Shown here piece after piece: positions 1 to 10,259 of a DNA stretch of 64,000 nt. The stretch comes from Lomentospora prolificans (lineage: Eukaryota; Ascomycota; Sordariomycetes; Microascales; Microascaceae), in assembly GCA_029532625.1 (NCBI GenBank), contig JARFXM010000006.1, positions 1,054,001-1,118,000 of the forward strand, read 5' to 3'. Position 1 is the first letter of the stretch; the number at the start of each line of letters is the position of its first letter. A program made the position numbers and the translations under genes. Under the pieces are notes generated by a model. The model saw only the letters and a program-made list of their open reading frames with translations, was not told where the DNA came from and did no database searches.

Positions 1-2030
1 TCTTCCACCCGCGCCGCGACTACTTTGCCGTCCACGGCCCCGAAAAGGCCGTCGAGATATGGCGGATACGTTCGGAGGCAGAGATCAAGAAGGTTTTGGC
101 CCGTAAGCGAAGGAGGAGACGAGAGAAGCTGGAGAAGAAGGCGAATGGTGATGCGGAGGCTGAAGTTGCTGAGGACGGCGCCGAGGATATGTCAAGTGCA
201 ACCGTGGCCGATGTTTTCGTCCACTATGTGACAGTTCGCACGAGCGGCAAGGTTCGCTCGGTAGACTGGGCCGTGAACAGCGGCGTCAAGGATCTCCAGG
301 TTGTTGTCGGTACAACAAACAATCAGATCGAGCTTTATAACGTCCCGCCCAAAGACAAGTCGTCGAAATCTAAGGACGAGGTTCCGGATTATGTGAGATC
401 GCTAGCGGTCGAGCTCCCGGGACACAGAGCCGATATTCGGGCCTTGTCTCTCAGCTCAGACGACAAGATGCTGGCGTCGGCGGCCAACGGAAGCTTAAAG
501 ATTTGGAATATCCGAACGCAAATGTGCATCCGTACATTCGAATGTGGTTACGCGCTCTGCTGCGCATTCCTCCCCGGTGACAAGGTTGTCGTCGTCGGCA
601 CCAAGGCTGGCGAACTGCAGTTGTTCGATGTGGCCTCTGCAAGCTTACTCGACAGCGTCACGGCGCACGAGGGCGCTGTCTGGTCGCTCCAAGTGCATCC
701 CGACGGCCGCTCGATGGCTTCTGGTAGCGCCGACAAGACTGTTAAATTCTGGAACTTCCAGATTGTCCAGGAGGAGATTTTGGGAACCACTCGCACAACA
801 CCCCGCCTTAAACTAACTCAATCCAAGATTCTCAAGCTAGCCGACGATGTCTTGAGTATCCGGTTCTCTCCAGACAGCCGACTTATCGCCGTCGCTCTCC
901 TTGACAGCACGGTCAAGGTCTTCTTCGTCGACACGCTAAAGCTCTATCTCAACCTCTATGGCCATAAGCTTCCAGTCCTCAGCATGGATATTTCTTACGA
1001 CAGCAAGTTGATCGTGACAAGCTCGGCCGATAAGAACATTAGGATATGGGGTTTGGACTTTGGTGATTGCCACAAAGCCTTATTTGGACACCAGGACAGT
1101 ATTCTCCAAGTAGCCTTTGTGCCGCACAACTCGGACGGCAACGGCCACCACTTCTTCAGCAGTAGTAAGGACCGAACCATAAAGTACTGGGATGGCGACA
1201 AGTTTGAGCAGATCCAAAGGCTGGACGGACACCACGGTGAGGTCTGGGCCCTTGCTGTCGGCCACAGCGGCCAATTCCTCGTCAGCGCCGGCCACGACAA
1301 GGGCATGATTATCTGGGACGAGACCGAGGAGCAAATCTTCCTAGAAGAAGAGAGGGAGAAGGAGATTGAGGAACTCTACGAGAGCACGCTGACAGCGTCG
1401 CTCGAAAAGGATGACGACGCCGAGGACCAGCAAACCGAGACTGCGGCGGCTAGCAAGCAAACAGTCGAGACGCTCATGGCTGGCGAGCGCATCGTCGAGG
1501 TTCTGGAGATGGGCATGGCCGATCTAAACCTTCTGAAAGAGTGGGAAGAAGAGAAGCAAACGAACCCCAAGACGCCGGCACCCCAGCGAAACATTGTCTA
1601 CATGGCACTTGGCAACATCAGCGCCGAGGCGCACGTCATGAGCGTTCTCCAAAAGATCAAAGCCGCGGCCCTTCACGACGCGCTCTTGGTCTTACCCTTC
1701 TCCACAGTCCCCGCCCTCTTCACGTTTATCAACATCTTTGCCATGCGCTCCATGAATATCCCGCTTACCTGCCGTATCCTCTTCTTCATGCTCAAGACCC
1801 ACCACCGCCAGATTGTCGCCAACCGGACGATGAGGACGATGCTGGATGGCATCCGAACCAATCTTAGGGCGGCACTCAAGAGGAACAAGGACGAGATGGG
1901 GTACAACGTGGCGGCGCTCAAAATCATGGGCATGCAGATACAGGAAAAGAGCGTCAAGGAGTACGTGGACGAGAACTGGGACGCTGGCGAGGAGAATGTT
2001 CGGAAGCGGGCGTTTGTACATGTTGCTTGA
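1..2030 (+). CDS. UTP12: U3 snoRNP protein Utp12/Dip2 (WDR3), 5' truncated by window
   Basis: This is the C-terminal ~676 codons of a WD40 protein of the small-subunit processome, which processes pre-18S rRNA in the nucleolus. The frame is open from position 3, before any ATG, and the first visible residues (a VEIWRIR stretch followed by an Arg/Lys-rich RRRRREKLEKK segment) match the interior of WDR3/Dip2, so the real start lies upstream of the window. Several WD repeats follow, with typical SGSADKTVKFW and SSADKNIRIWG blade ends. After an acidic coiled segment comes the Dip2/Utp12 C-terminal domain (roughly the last 150 residues, including VLPFSTVPALFTFI). No intron is visible in this part. 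The stop at 2028-2030 is followed by an intergenic region leading to LSM2. The family assignment is secure; the missing N-terminus cannot be judged. Confidence 0.93.
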   Translation, partial: FHPRRDYFAVHGPEKAVEIWRIRSEAEIKKVLARKRRRRREKLEKKANGDAEAEVAEDGAEDMSSATVADVFVHYVTVRTSGKVRSVDWAVNSGVKDLQVVVGTTNNQIELYNVPPKDKSSKSKDEVPDYVRSLAVELPGHRADIRALSLSSDDKMLASAANGSLKIWNIRTQMCIRTFECGYALCCAFLPGDKVVVVGTKAGELQLFDVASASLLDSVTAHEGAVWSLQVHPDGRSMASGSADKTVKFWNFQIVQEEILGTTRTTPRLKLTQSKILKLADDVLSIRFSPDSRLIAVALLDSTVKVFFVDTLKLYLNLYGHKLPVLSMDISYDSKLIVTSSADKNIRIWGLDFGDCHKALFGHQDSILQVAFVPHNSDGNGHHFFSSSKDRTIKYWDGDKFEQIQRLDGHHGEVWALAVGHSGQFLVSAGHDKGMIIWDETEEQIFLEEEREKEIEELYESTLTASLEKDDDAEDQQTETAAASKQTVETLMAGERIVEVLEMGMADLNLLKEWEEEKQTNPKTPAPQRNIVYMALGNISAEAHVMSVLQKIKAAALHDALLVLPFSTVPALFTFINIFAMRSMNIPLTCRILFFMLKTHHRQIVANRTMRTMLDGIRTNLRAALKRNKDEMGYNVAALKIMGMQIQEKSVKEYVDENWDAGEENVRKRAFVHVA

Positions 2031-2458
2031 GTTGGGTGTCTTTGGGTGACCCGGAACCTTATATCGCGGTTGAAACGTATATAGACTAAATATTGGCAAC
2101 CTAAAAAATCTAGCTATTTCTTTGATGAGTATAAGTTGTCTCGAAGACATAGGACAACGAGCGACTGTAACCCTCAGATGCTGGCTGGCTTATACCCGAA
2201 CTACAGTATGAAAATAAATGTTTCACTGTATTGAGGTTACTGTCACGTGTCTCCACCACTGTGAGCTCCGACTTTCAATGGGGGAAGGCACAATCCTTGT
2301 AAGCATCATCGACCAAGTAACCGAGCCTGAGACGGGTAGAGCACGCCAGGACTCCAAAAAAACCACGACTTCTTTTATCGGTTACTCGACCAAATACGGG
2401 AAGTCATATAAGACCCTCGGCATCCTATTTCCCGGGCTCATCACCTGTTTGCGTCGAG
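2031..2458. promoter_or_regulatory. Intergenic region UTP12 / LSM2
   Basis: This holds the 3' flank of UTP12 and the promoter of LSM2. A GTCACGTG motif lies at 2242-2249, about 210 bp before the LSM2 start; similar sites occur in three divergent promoters of this window. A GCTGGCTGG motif is present near 2182. No ORF with convincing coding character is seen. Confidence 0.4.
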
Positions 2459-3071
2459 ATGCTCTTCTTCAGGTGCGCAACCCTCCCCAAGTTCGCGTCG
2501 CCATTTGCCCCCGCCATGAGCTCCAAGACGTGAAAACGATGTGGGCTTGATGACGCCTAAACGTCAACTGACGTGGGGGAAATAGCTTTTTCAAAACGTT
2601 GATCGACCAAGAGGTCACGGTCGAGCTCAAGAACGATATCCAGATTCGGGGCACGTTGAAGAGCGTGGATCAGTATCTGAATATCAAGCTCGACGACATC
2701 TCGGTTGTAAACGAGGCGCTGTATCCTCACTTGGTGCGTTTTGGTCTCACTCTGTGATCTGCGAGTTCGAACGAAAAGTCCTGCTTTTCATTCGGCTCGT
2801 CATGGTTCATTTCGGAGAATTGGTGGGTGAGGAACATGTGGAGAATAATTGGTGAGCTAACACGCAGCAGAGCTCGGTGAAGAACGTCTTCATCCGCGGG
2901 TCCGTGGTTCGATACGTCCACCTCCCCCCTAGCGCTGTGGATATTCCCCTTCTCGAAGACGCCACCAGGAGAGGTAAGTGGCTTGTGTCTACTCTATTGC
3001 TGGAGGACGGCGGTTGCGGGTTGGCTAACCATCTCACAGAGGCTGCTGCGCAGCAAGCAAAGGCGAAATGA
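2459..3071 (+). CDS. LSM2: U6 snRNA-associated Sm-like protein LSm2
   Basis: LSm2 is a subunit of the LSm1-7 (mRNA decay) and LSm2-8 (U6 snRNP) rings. My splice model is join(2459..2472, 2586..2733, 2871..2973, 3040..3071), giving 98 residues, the usual length. The first exon is only 14 nt (MLFF plus two bases), as in other fungal LSM2 genes. The Sm1 motif contains VELKNDIQIRGTLKSVD and QYLNIKLDDI; the Sm2 motif contains SVKNVFIRGSVVRYVHLP, very close to the animal and yeast proteins. Donors are GTGCGC, GTGCGT and GTAAGT; the acceptor at 2868-2870 was chosen over the CAG three bases upstream because it gives PHLSSVKN, matching the family spacing. No single-frame ORF covers the gene, so it is easily missed. 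The next gene, PSO2, converges on it. Confidence 0.95.
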
Positions 3072-3439
3072 GGTGATGGATTTGGGGTAATTTAGCTTAA
3101 AAGGTCACAAAAGAAGGGCCCTTGTGGGGATGTTTAGCTTGGTGACCATCAAGAGAGGCCACACGATGCATCTCTCGGGTTATGCACCGAGGTACCTCTC
3201 ACGAAAACGGGGTTGATAGAACGCCACGGAATAGGGCAAAGCTCTCCCGAGATACCCTAAACAAGCTCTCTCGACCATGACGGTTGACGCACAATATCAG
3301 ACGGTAATGAAGAAAAACGTATCCTTTCCATTCAATGTGTCATATCTGTCCAAAACGCCGTTATAGTGCCGATTCCTCCGCCTTGACCGCCGTCTATGAC
3401 TTGGAGCGACAAATGTACTATCTATACACATCCTTTACT
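3072..3439. other. Intergenic 3' flanks, LSM2 and PSO2
   Basis: A short spacer between two convergent genes. It contains only 3' flanking sequence of LSM2 and PSO2; I see no gene or repeat in it. Confidence 0.4.
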
Positions 3440-5941
3440 TCACCACCAAACATCTCGATTGGTGCCCTTTCCGTCCCATTCTTGTATTGTTGCGGCGTCG
3501 GAGTTGGCACCCTCGGGTTGCGGCTTTAGGATACCGCCCTTCGCCCGATCTGCCAACCATTTGTCTATCCACCCCTTCATCTTCCGCCTCGAGGCCTCAC
3601 TGCCCACATTCACCGTAGGGATAACCCTCTCAATCCGTAGCGACATGAGGAATAGAGCAAGCTCCCTGAAACTACTGTGCTCAGAATAAGGAACTCCAAA
3701 GCACATCGCCTCCTTGGTACTACCCCTCTGTTTCTCGAGGTTATCCACGGTAAACCTCGTTCGCCATGCTTTGCCATGCAGAATTTGCGTTGTGGCGACA
3801 GTCCCAGGCTGCGTGTTGGACGAGATGAGTTTCGAAGCGCCAACCGGGCGATAATTCCAGCCGCTAGGCCGGAAGCCCACGATCCGACTAAAATGGGGTT
3901 TATAACCGTTGAGATATTCTTGCAGGGTTTCGGCCCGAATTTCCATCAACATTTGCATATGTACTTGCGCTTCACGCGGATCGGACGTAAGTAGAGACGA
4001 TAGTTCAGGGTCGTCGAGAAGCCTGAACATCCGTATCTTCGAGGCAGACGCAAATATTTTCGACTTGAGAGCCTTGGCAATGGCTACACAGATGCGCTCC
4101 TTGCCTATCGAGTAGGTCCCGCATACAACCAAAAGGCGGTTTTGGGCGGTCTGCGGTCCTTCTGCCTCAGCAGGGTTATCATTTTTAGAGTTATCTTTGA
4201 AAAACCGACTAACGGTGGTTGTTCCGGTCTCCCTCCCGAGTTTTCCCCAAGCAGCTTCCGAAGCACTAGCGTCCGCGTTTAGAGACGAGCAAATATCGGC
4301 GCAGGCCGAGATGACGTCGCTCTGGGGCGGAAAAGAGTACCGTGGGCTGAGGTAAGTCGTGTCGAGATAGCATATGTCTATCCGCTGCTGCCTCAGCTTG
4401 CCCGACACTTCGTCGAGAACGTTGGGTTTCAAACGGTCGTGATTAACATGTGCAGGACATGCTCGGAAATCTCCACAATGCAGTATTCTCTGGGTTCGAT
4501 TATTTGGGCCCTTGGCAACCTTCTTTTCAAAAAGGAACATGGAGCTTCCGGGACAATGGTTAGCTGGAATCATCACCACGGTTGCGCCATTGGTTCCCGG
4601 TATCTCAAAGGGTTCGTCGAATTCAAGCTCAACCACCCACTTCTGGTCAACCTTCAGTTGTTGTTTGACAAGACGGCCGGTGACCCGACTGCAGTAGATG
4701 GGGCCATGCTTCCAACTTCCCGTCAGTCCAACGTAATGGTCACTATGAAAGTGGCTCAAAAAGTAAGCATTGCAGTCCTTCACAGCGCCATATCTGAAAG
4801 CGTCAACGCAGATGGAAAATCCCGGCATGATCTTATAAAATGGACAGGTCCGTTGATAGGCTTGCTTTCCTCGGGATGCCGTCTCTGCTGCAGCTGCTGC
4901 AGCCCATGCCGAGTTCTCTGCATTGCCTGACATGAGCTTGGAGAAAGCTGACGACCCTTCAGCGTCCGTAGCGAGCGAAAAGGGATTGCGCTGACCCGGT
5001 CGTGGAATTGCCGCTTTCATCATTCTACCCCTGACATGTTCTATTTCCGCGATTTCCTCCGGTTCAAATTTATTGGGCGAGTATGGTTTGGTCTGGGCTG
5101 GTAATGGAGTGGGGTTACCGTCAAGGCAAGAATTGACATGACGCGTGGATTCATCGGGCGTAGCACCAACAAGGCTGCCGTTGCATATTGGGCACGCTTC
5201 TATCATCGAGTCATCGGGATGTACTGTAGGAGGAAAATCATCACTCGACCGAATGCCGGCTTCTTCAGCTTCGAGCCGTGCCTGTTCTTGAGAGAAAAGC
5301 ATTTCTCGATATTCTTCCCCGAGGAACTCCTCGTCTACATCACCCATGCAATCAGCACCGATCGAGGTGCCGGGCTCTTCGAATAATTCCGATAAAGCCG
5401 GTTTGCGCCCTTCTTCGTTACAGTCATCGGAGGTGGCATCGAGCATTGACAAATGGCCTGATTGATTGGTTTCTTTCGGGACTGCACGATTAGCAGAGGG
5501 GACATCTGGCATCCTCTCGTCGTCTTCGCTATCCGAATCAAGGACGAAACCGCCGACAGTCTTGCCAATAGGGCTACGCCCGGGCGGTTGTGCCGAGGCA
5601 GGTCCCGGCGGAACGGTGCTCGCAACAACTTTCGGAACCGTCTCTGGGCCTACATCTTCGGTATGACTCAATTTCCTCCTCTTTACTTGCTTTGGGGGAG
5701 ATTCAAGCTCGACACTCAGCTCTTCTTCTGAAGCATCTTGGTCGCAGTGAGAGATCGCATCCTCCTTCTCCAAAGAGGCGCTGGCGTCAACACCATAGAA
5801 TAGCGTAGCTTCAGTTTCAACTTTCTTGAAAAACGTCAAAATGCTAGTATTTGACTTGGCATCTTTTTTGGACAAGCTTGTCGACGCCGATTTTCGAGGA
5901 GTTGACTTCTTGGGTGGTCGTCTAATACTCGACGGTGGCAT
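3440..5941 (-). CDS. PSO2: DNA interstrand crosslink repair nuclease Pso2/Snm1
   Basis: A beta-CASP metallo-beta-lactamase-fold 5' exonuclease that resects DNA at interstrand crosslinks in the nucleus. The protein has 833 residues from the ATG at 5941; 20 more in-frame codons reach an upstream ATG at 6001 but start in poorly conserved sequence. The N-terminus is Ser/Lys-rich with a PIP-box-like SILTFFKK near residues 33-40. A UBZ4-type zinc finger has C250, C253, H268 and C272. The nuclease core carries HFHSDH at residues 397-402, the Zn-binding HxHxDH motif, then PANHCPGS, LHCGDFR and YLDTTYL. The C-terminal DRMBL region includes PYSEHSSFRELALFL and VIPTVNV. The gene is intronless and diverges from PHB2 across a 463-bp promoter. 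All core catalytic motifs are intact. Confidence 0.95.
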   Translation of the reverse strand: MPPSSIRRPPKKSTPRKSASTSLSKKDAKSNTSILTFFKKVETEATLFYGVDASASLEKEDAISHCDQDASEEELSVELESPPKQVKRRKLSHTEDVGPETVPKVVASTVPPGPASAQPPGRSPIGKTVGGFVLDSDSEDDERMPDVPSANRAVPKETNQSGHLSMLDATSDDCNEEGRKPALSELFEEPGTSIGADCMGDVDEEFLGEEYREMLFSQEQARLEAEEAGIRSSDDFPPTVHPDDSMIEACPICNGSLVGATPDESTRHVNSCLDGNPTPLPAQTKPYSPNKFEPEEIAEIEHVRGRMMKAAIPRPGQRNPFSLATDAEGSSAFSKLMSGNAENSAWAAAAAAETASRGKQAYQRTCPFYKIMPGFSICVDAFRYGAVKDCNAYFLSHFHSDHYVGLTGSWKHGPIYCSRVTGRLVKQQLKVDQKWVVELEFDEPFEIPGTNGATVVMIPANHCPGSSMFLFEKKVAKGPNNRTQRILHCGDFRACPAHVNHDRLKPNVLDEVSGKLRQQRIDICYLDTTYLSPRYSFPPQSDVISACADICSSLNADASASEAAWGKLGRETGTTTVSRFFKDNSKNDNPAEAEGPQTAQNRLLVVCGTYSIGKERICVAIAKALKSKIFASASKIRMFRLLDDPELSSLLTSDPREAQVHMQMLMEIRAETLQEYLNGYKPHFSRIVGFRPSGWNYRPVGASKLISSNTQPGTVATTQILHGKAWRTRFTVDNLEKQRGSTKEAMCFGVPYSEHSSFRELALFLMSLRIERVIPTVNVGSEASRRKMKGWIDKWLADRAKGGILKPQPEGANSDAATIQEWDGKGTNRDVWW

Positions 5942-6403
5942 GGTGGGCACGGGCACACCTGGGAAGCATGTAGGATATGTGCATGAAAGTAGCGTGTACA
6001 ATCGTGGTGAATTGAATGCAAGGGAGTCTCAAGACGGCTTGTTACATCGCTCGGGCGTCGTTCACCCAGTGGGTCAAAATAGGAAAGTTCTTGACCAAAA
6101 AAAAATCAGAACCCAAGGGTCCGTAGTGACACGAGTCGAGGTGGAACCGCGATGGTGGGGAAGTTAGCTGGATGCGTGGATGCGCGAAGTCACGTGGACG
6201 CATCGAGCGTTCTCTGATGACATAAGCATATCTACATTGCAGATGTGTCAGCACGAATTGTTGTTCACGAAGCTCTGGAAAATTGCCTGAGCTCTCGATC
6301 AACTGAGCAGAGCTTGGTCAACCCCTTCCAATCACGAAACCACCGACGGACAAGGCCCCTATACCCTTTGCTCTTCCGTCTTTTTCTCAAAGCAATATAT
6401 AAG
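5942..6403. promoter_or_regulatory. Divergent promoter PSO2 / PHB2
   Basis: A bidirectional intergenic region between two divergent genes. GTCACGTG occurs at 6189-6196, roughly in the middle. A pyrimidine-rich stretch precedes the PHB2 ATG (about 6355-6390), as is usual near fungal transcription starts. That it drives both genes is inferred from gene orientation. Confidence 0.5.
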
Positions 6404-7462
6404 ATGGCGGGTGGAAGGAATCCAATGGAGGAGGCCCTCCGCCGCTTCCAGCAGGTTGCGCAGTCAGGCCGTGGAGGCTTCGGCAGCGGCGGTAGACCTC
6501 CCCCGAGAAGCCTCGGTGTTGGTATTGCTGGTCTCGCTGCAGCAGGTGCTGGCCTCTTCCTTTTCCAGAATGCTCTCTTCAACGTCGACGGTGGTCACAG
6601 AGCGATCAAGTACCGAAGGTTAAGTGGTGTTAGCCCAGAGATCTACGGTGAAGGTACGGCTCCTTCAGAGCATGCTCTTCTATTGAGGCAACATAAATGC
6701 TAACAATGCAAATAGGAACCCATTTCATGATTCCTTGGTTCGAAACGCCTATTATATATAACGTCCGAGCGAAGCCACGCAATGTTGCGTCCCTTACCGG
6801 AACGAAGGATCTCCAGATGGTCAACATTACCTGCCGTGTCCTCTCCAGACCCAAGGTCGAGGCGCTACCCCAGATCTACAGGACACTGGGACAGGACTAT
6901 GATGAGAGGGTTCTTCCTTCTATCGTTAATGAGGTTCTTAAGAGCGTTGTGGCTCAATTTAACGCCAGCCAGTTGATCACCCAGCGTGAGATGGTTGCCC
7001 GCCTTGTCCGAGAGAACCTTGCGCGTCGAGCGGACCGATTCAACATTGCCCTTGACGATGTCTCTCTGACAGTAAGTCACACACACCAGCACCCCTACTG
7101 GTTCTGTTCTACGCAGAGTCTAACGTTTGCTTCCACACTAGCACCTCGCTTTCTCGCCCGAGTTCACGGCCGCCGTCGAAGCCAAACAGGTTGCGCAACA
7201 AGAGGCCCAGAGGGCCGCTTTCATTGTCGACAAGGCCCGACAGGAGAAGCAGGCCATGGTCGTTAAGGCTCAGGGTGAGGCTCGTTCTGCCGAGCTCATT
7301 GGCGAGGCCATCAAGAAGAACAAGGCCTACGTTGAGCTGAAGAAGATTGAGAACTCGAGGATCATCGCCGCGAGCCTCCAGGAGGCCGGCGGCAAGAACA
7401 GGCTGCTGCTCGACTCCGAGGGTCTTGGTCTGAATGTTTTTGCCGACGGTGAGAAGAAATAG
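6404..7462 (+). CDS. PHB2: Prohibitin-2, mitochondrial inner-membrane ring subunit
   Basis: Prohibitin-2 assembles with Phb1 into large rings of the mitochondrial inner membrane that scaffold m-AAA protease and cristae. Splice model: join(6404..6653, 6716..7071, 7142..7462), 308 residues, the normal family length. After a basic Gly-rich N-terminus, residues about 37-57 form the single membrane anchor ([18 protein letters not shown]). The PHB domain follows ([58 protein letters not shown]), then a C-terminal coiled coil with [15 protein letters not shown] and the conserved EAAR-type end. Introns have GTACGG and GTAAGT donors with a TCTAAC-like or CTAAC-like branch site. It shares a promoter with PSO2. 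No defect is seen. Confidence 0.96.
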
Positions 7463-8070
7463 GCGCTGCTCTGGTACAGACAGGGCTTGAATTGTGATGT
7501 ATCTGTAGGTTCTCAAAGAAGGATGGTAATTGTACAATAACTCCAACTCGATGAATATTTCAAGACCGTAATGGCATTCTACTCTACGGGGCCATCTTCC
7601 AAGCCGAATCACGCCAGGAACCTTTGAAGTGTAAGCGTAGGTGATCTATTGCGATTCCCGAAGCAAGTATTTAAGCCTCTGTCGCCGCCGTGCATTGTGC
7701 ATTGAAGCAAAGGTGGGCCCACTGCTCGGCGGCAGCCTCGATACAAGTACAAGGCCCGATGAATAATTCGACCCCACCAGACGCTGGCTAAACCTTTTGC
7801 CTGCACCAAGAACAAAGAACATTCAACCATCCTTTGCTGTGCCCCTCCATTTGTAACCTCGAACAGGCGAGCAACCTCCCACCCCATCCACGCCGCGAAC
7901 ATACATCTTCACACCCGGAAATTCGCCCGTTCCTTTGCCGGCGAGGCGCCTCTTTTCGCAGCCCTTCCTTTCCAGCTCTTATCGTATCCTCCTTTTTCCC
8001 CCGCGGACAAGCGACGTGCCTACTCCTTTCCAGTCGTCTCCCCCCAAGTCCACCTGCCCCACCTTCCAAG
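7463..8070. promoter_or_regulatory. Intergenic region PHB2 / RUB1
   Basis: Contains the 3' flank of PHB2 and a long C/T-rich stretch (about 7930-8065) just upstream of the RUB1 ATG, typical of a fungal promoter and 5' leader. No separate gene is supported. Confidence 0.4.
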
Positions 8071-8660
8071 ATGCTCATCAAGTAAGCGCCGTTCGCCAGG
8101 CCTGGACCTGTCCACCTGCCCATGCAAGAGACGGGAACTAATGCGCCGAGTTTCACAGAGTGCGAACCCTCACGGGGAAGGAGATAGAGTTGGACATTGA
8201 GAGCGACTACAAGGTATGTGTGCTTCTTTTTCTGTTCCTTTTTTTTCCCCTGCGCCTGCCCTCCCTTTGTTGCTGCGGCCGGAACACACGCAGCCGTTTG
8301 CACCCCGGCGGGTTGGACAAGCTCTACGCGAGGGGAACCGCTCTTTTGTGTACTGACACCGGCTTTGTACTGCAGGTCTCTCAGATCAAGGAGAAGGTCG
8401 AGGAGAAGGAAGGCATTCCCCCTGTCCAGCAACGCTTGATTTATAGTGGAAAGCAAATGTAAGCAGACCCCGACCTTCCCCCGTTGCGCCGCCCGGTTGT
8501 ATCCTAGATGATGCAACGACAGAGGAAAAGGGGAAAAGGAACAGGAAGCTAACACTCCATTCTTAACGATAGGGTTGACGACAAGACCGCGGCCGACTAC
8601 TCCCTCGAACCCGGTGTAACGCTCCATCTCGTCCTTGCACTTCGTGGTGGATCGGCCTAG
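8071..8660 (+). CDS. RUB1: Ubiquitin-like modifier NEDD8/Rub1
   Basis: NEDD8 homologue that is conjugated to cullins and activates SCF-type ubiquitin ligases. Splice model: join(8071..8081, 8159..8213, 8376..8458, 8573..8660), 78 residues. The first exon is 11 nt (MLIK), after which the reading continues VRTLTGKEIELDIE, then the ubiquitin-fold core (IKEKVEEKEGIPPVQQRLIYSGKQM) and TLHLVLALRGG. Ala at position 72 (ALRGG) is the hallmark that separates NEDD8 from ubiquitin, which has Arg there. Two residues (Ser-Ala) follow the di-glycine, so a C-terminal hydrolase must process the precursor. Three introns in 590 bp hide the gene from single-frame ORF searches; a 354-codon antisense ORF across it is not coding. 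Its activating enzyme subunit UBA3 lies about 21 kb away. Confidence 0.95.
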
Positions 8661-9014
8661 GAGATCGCCTGGGCTGGAGACATAAAGGATAGGTGCGCGC
8701 GGTTTAGCAGAACTCGGTTTACATTTAATTCTTGAACAAATTATACATACACACACACACACGCACACACACATACACACACATACACACAAATCACAAA
8801 GGTTGAGTGGCTCTGTCCAGATGTGATACCCCCAAAAAAAGTGCATATGCATCTCCGAAGAATTATCCCGCCTTTAACGACTATCTGGTAGAACTGTATA
8901 GTCTAGCAAGAGGTATTGTTACAGCCGAATGTAGCAGTTGATTTCCCAACCTTATTTTTGCCTGAACGCCTTTGAGTCACTTTTCCCGTGAAACCCTGTT
9001 TGTGTGCATGTACA
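8661..9014. other. Intergenic 3' flanks, RUB1 and TFG2
   Basis: A spacer between convergent genes. Apart from the CA microsatellite at 8745-8791 it contains only 3' flanking sequence. Confidence 0.4.
8745..8791. repeat. CA/AC dinucleotide microsatellite
   Basis: An imperfect (AC)n tract of about 45 bp, interrupted by G and T at a few positions. It lies 85 bp after the RUB1 stop codon, probably in the 3' UTR or flank. Confidence 0.85.
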
Positions 9015-10259
9015 TTAAAGAGCATCCTCCATCTTCACCTCGTCGTCATCCTCTAAATCCGAGTCCCCGTCCGCAGCGTCGGGCGCCACGTCACCCGAGG
9101 TCTGCAGGTTCGGGGCGGCGTGCTCGGATTTCAGCGACCAGTTGTTGGCGAACCGGCCCGTCTTGTTTAGCACAGCGATCTTCTCTAGAGTCTGGCGGAG
9201 ATAGGCCTCTGGCTGCTTGAGCTCAGCGCGCAGCGACTTGAGCGACCAGTACTGGTACTTGCTGAAACACTGGATGATCTTGTCCATGAGCTCGCTCTCG
9301 GGGATACGAATGGTCTTCATTTCCACCTTCTTCGCCTTGGTCGGCTTGGGTTGAGATTTCTACGCGACGAGTTAGCTGCAGAGTGCAAAATGCGTAGAAC
9401 AAGATGAAGACGACGCACGATAAAGTTCGAATCCCAGTCCGCAGCCCGGCCTGTGCCAGTGAGAAGGATCTGGCCATTCCTGCGGTCCAGGATCTGAAGC
9501 TTGCCACTACGGAATGCCTCGCTCGTCTGTGCTTGTAGGAGATGTCTTTGTTCTTCGGCGTGGACGGGCGCGCAATTTAGCTCATAAGCTATTTTACCGT
9601 AGATCTTCGTCTTTTCTATGCAGGACCACGTAGGTTAGCGAGGCCATGACCACGGGTTGAGCTACGTCTGTCGGCAGTACGCACTTGGAATGGCCTTCCT
9701 ATAGTACGGCTTGTTCTTATCCCACTTGGGTTTCTCGACCTTTTCGGATCGTGCCCTCAAAAGGGACAAGGGTAGGCCGGCGTTGGAGGCGTCGGATCGT
9801 GCTTTTGACTTTGCCTTGTATCCAGGCAAATCTTCCTCGGTAAAAACAAAATGGTTGTTTATGCCGGATGCGATGTCGAGGTTGTACTCCCGGGGCACGG
9901 TTTGGTGTTGCGCTAGGTCGGAGTTGAGCAGCATCTTCATGCGCGGCTGATTGAAGTAGTCTACGTTAGTCATGCCGCTGGCTGGCGATAGAAAACTAAG
10001 GATATACCTTCATGGTTCCATCCGGCTCCGTATCATACCACTGCCGAAGGGTACCAATCTGAATTTCCGCATCATCGTCCAGCTCCGACCACGCTTTCCA
10101 CAAGCCCTTTGGAACACGTGCGAGGTAGAGAGAGCCGACCTGGTTGGTAGGGGTGGACTCAAAGAACTCGAGGTCGCCGGCATCCTCGTATAGATCATCT
10201 TCATCCATGGGCGATGGCGACGCACCAGGTTCGGGCTTAACAAACTGCTGGTCAGACAT
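9015..10259 (-). CDS. TFG2: Transcription initiation factor TFIIF subunit beta (Tfg2/RAP30)
   Basis: The small TFIIF subunit, which recruits RNA polymerase II to the preinitiation complex. Splice model: complement(join(9015..9359, 9419..9615, 9685..9946, 10008..10259)), 351 residues. Exon 1 encodes an acidic start followed by GSLYLARVPKGLWKAWSEL. Exon 2 carries the dimerisation region (NHFVFTEEDLPGYK, KPYYRKAIP), exon 3 KTKIYGKIAYELNCAPV, and exon 4 the winged helix (IRIPESELMDKIIQCFSKYQYWSLKSLRAELKQ in pieces) with an acidic tail. The first intron is only 61 nt; its acceptor at 9947-9948 was chosen because an ACTAAC branch lies about 25 nt before it and the phase fits. It converges on RUB1 and diverges from elongin A. 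Confidence 0.93.

Noticed and set aside
7788..8852. 354-codon ORF on the minus strand over RUB1
   Set aside because: It is antisense to four RUB1 exons and three introns, and part of its length is a Val-Cys repeat produced by the CA microsatellite.
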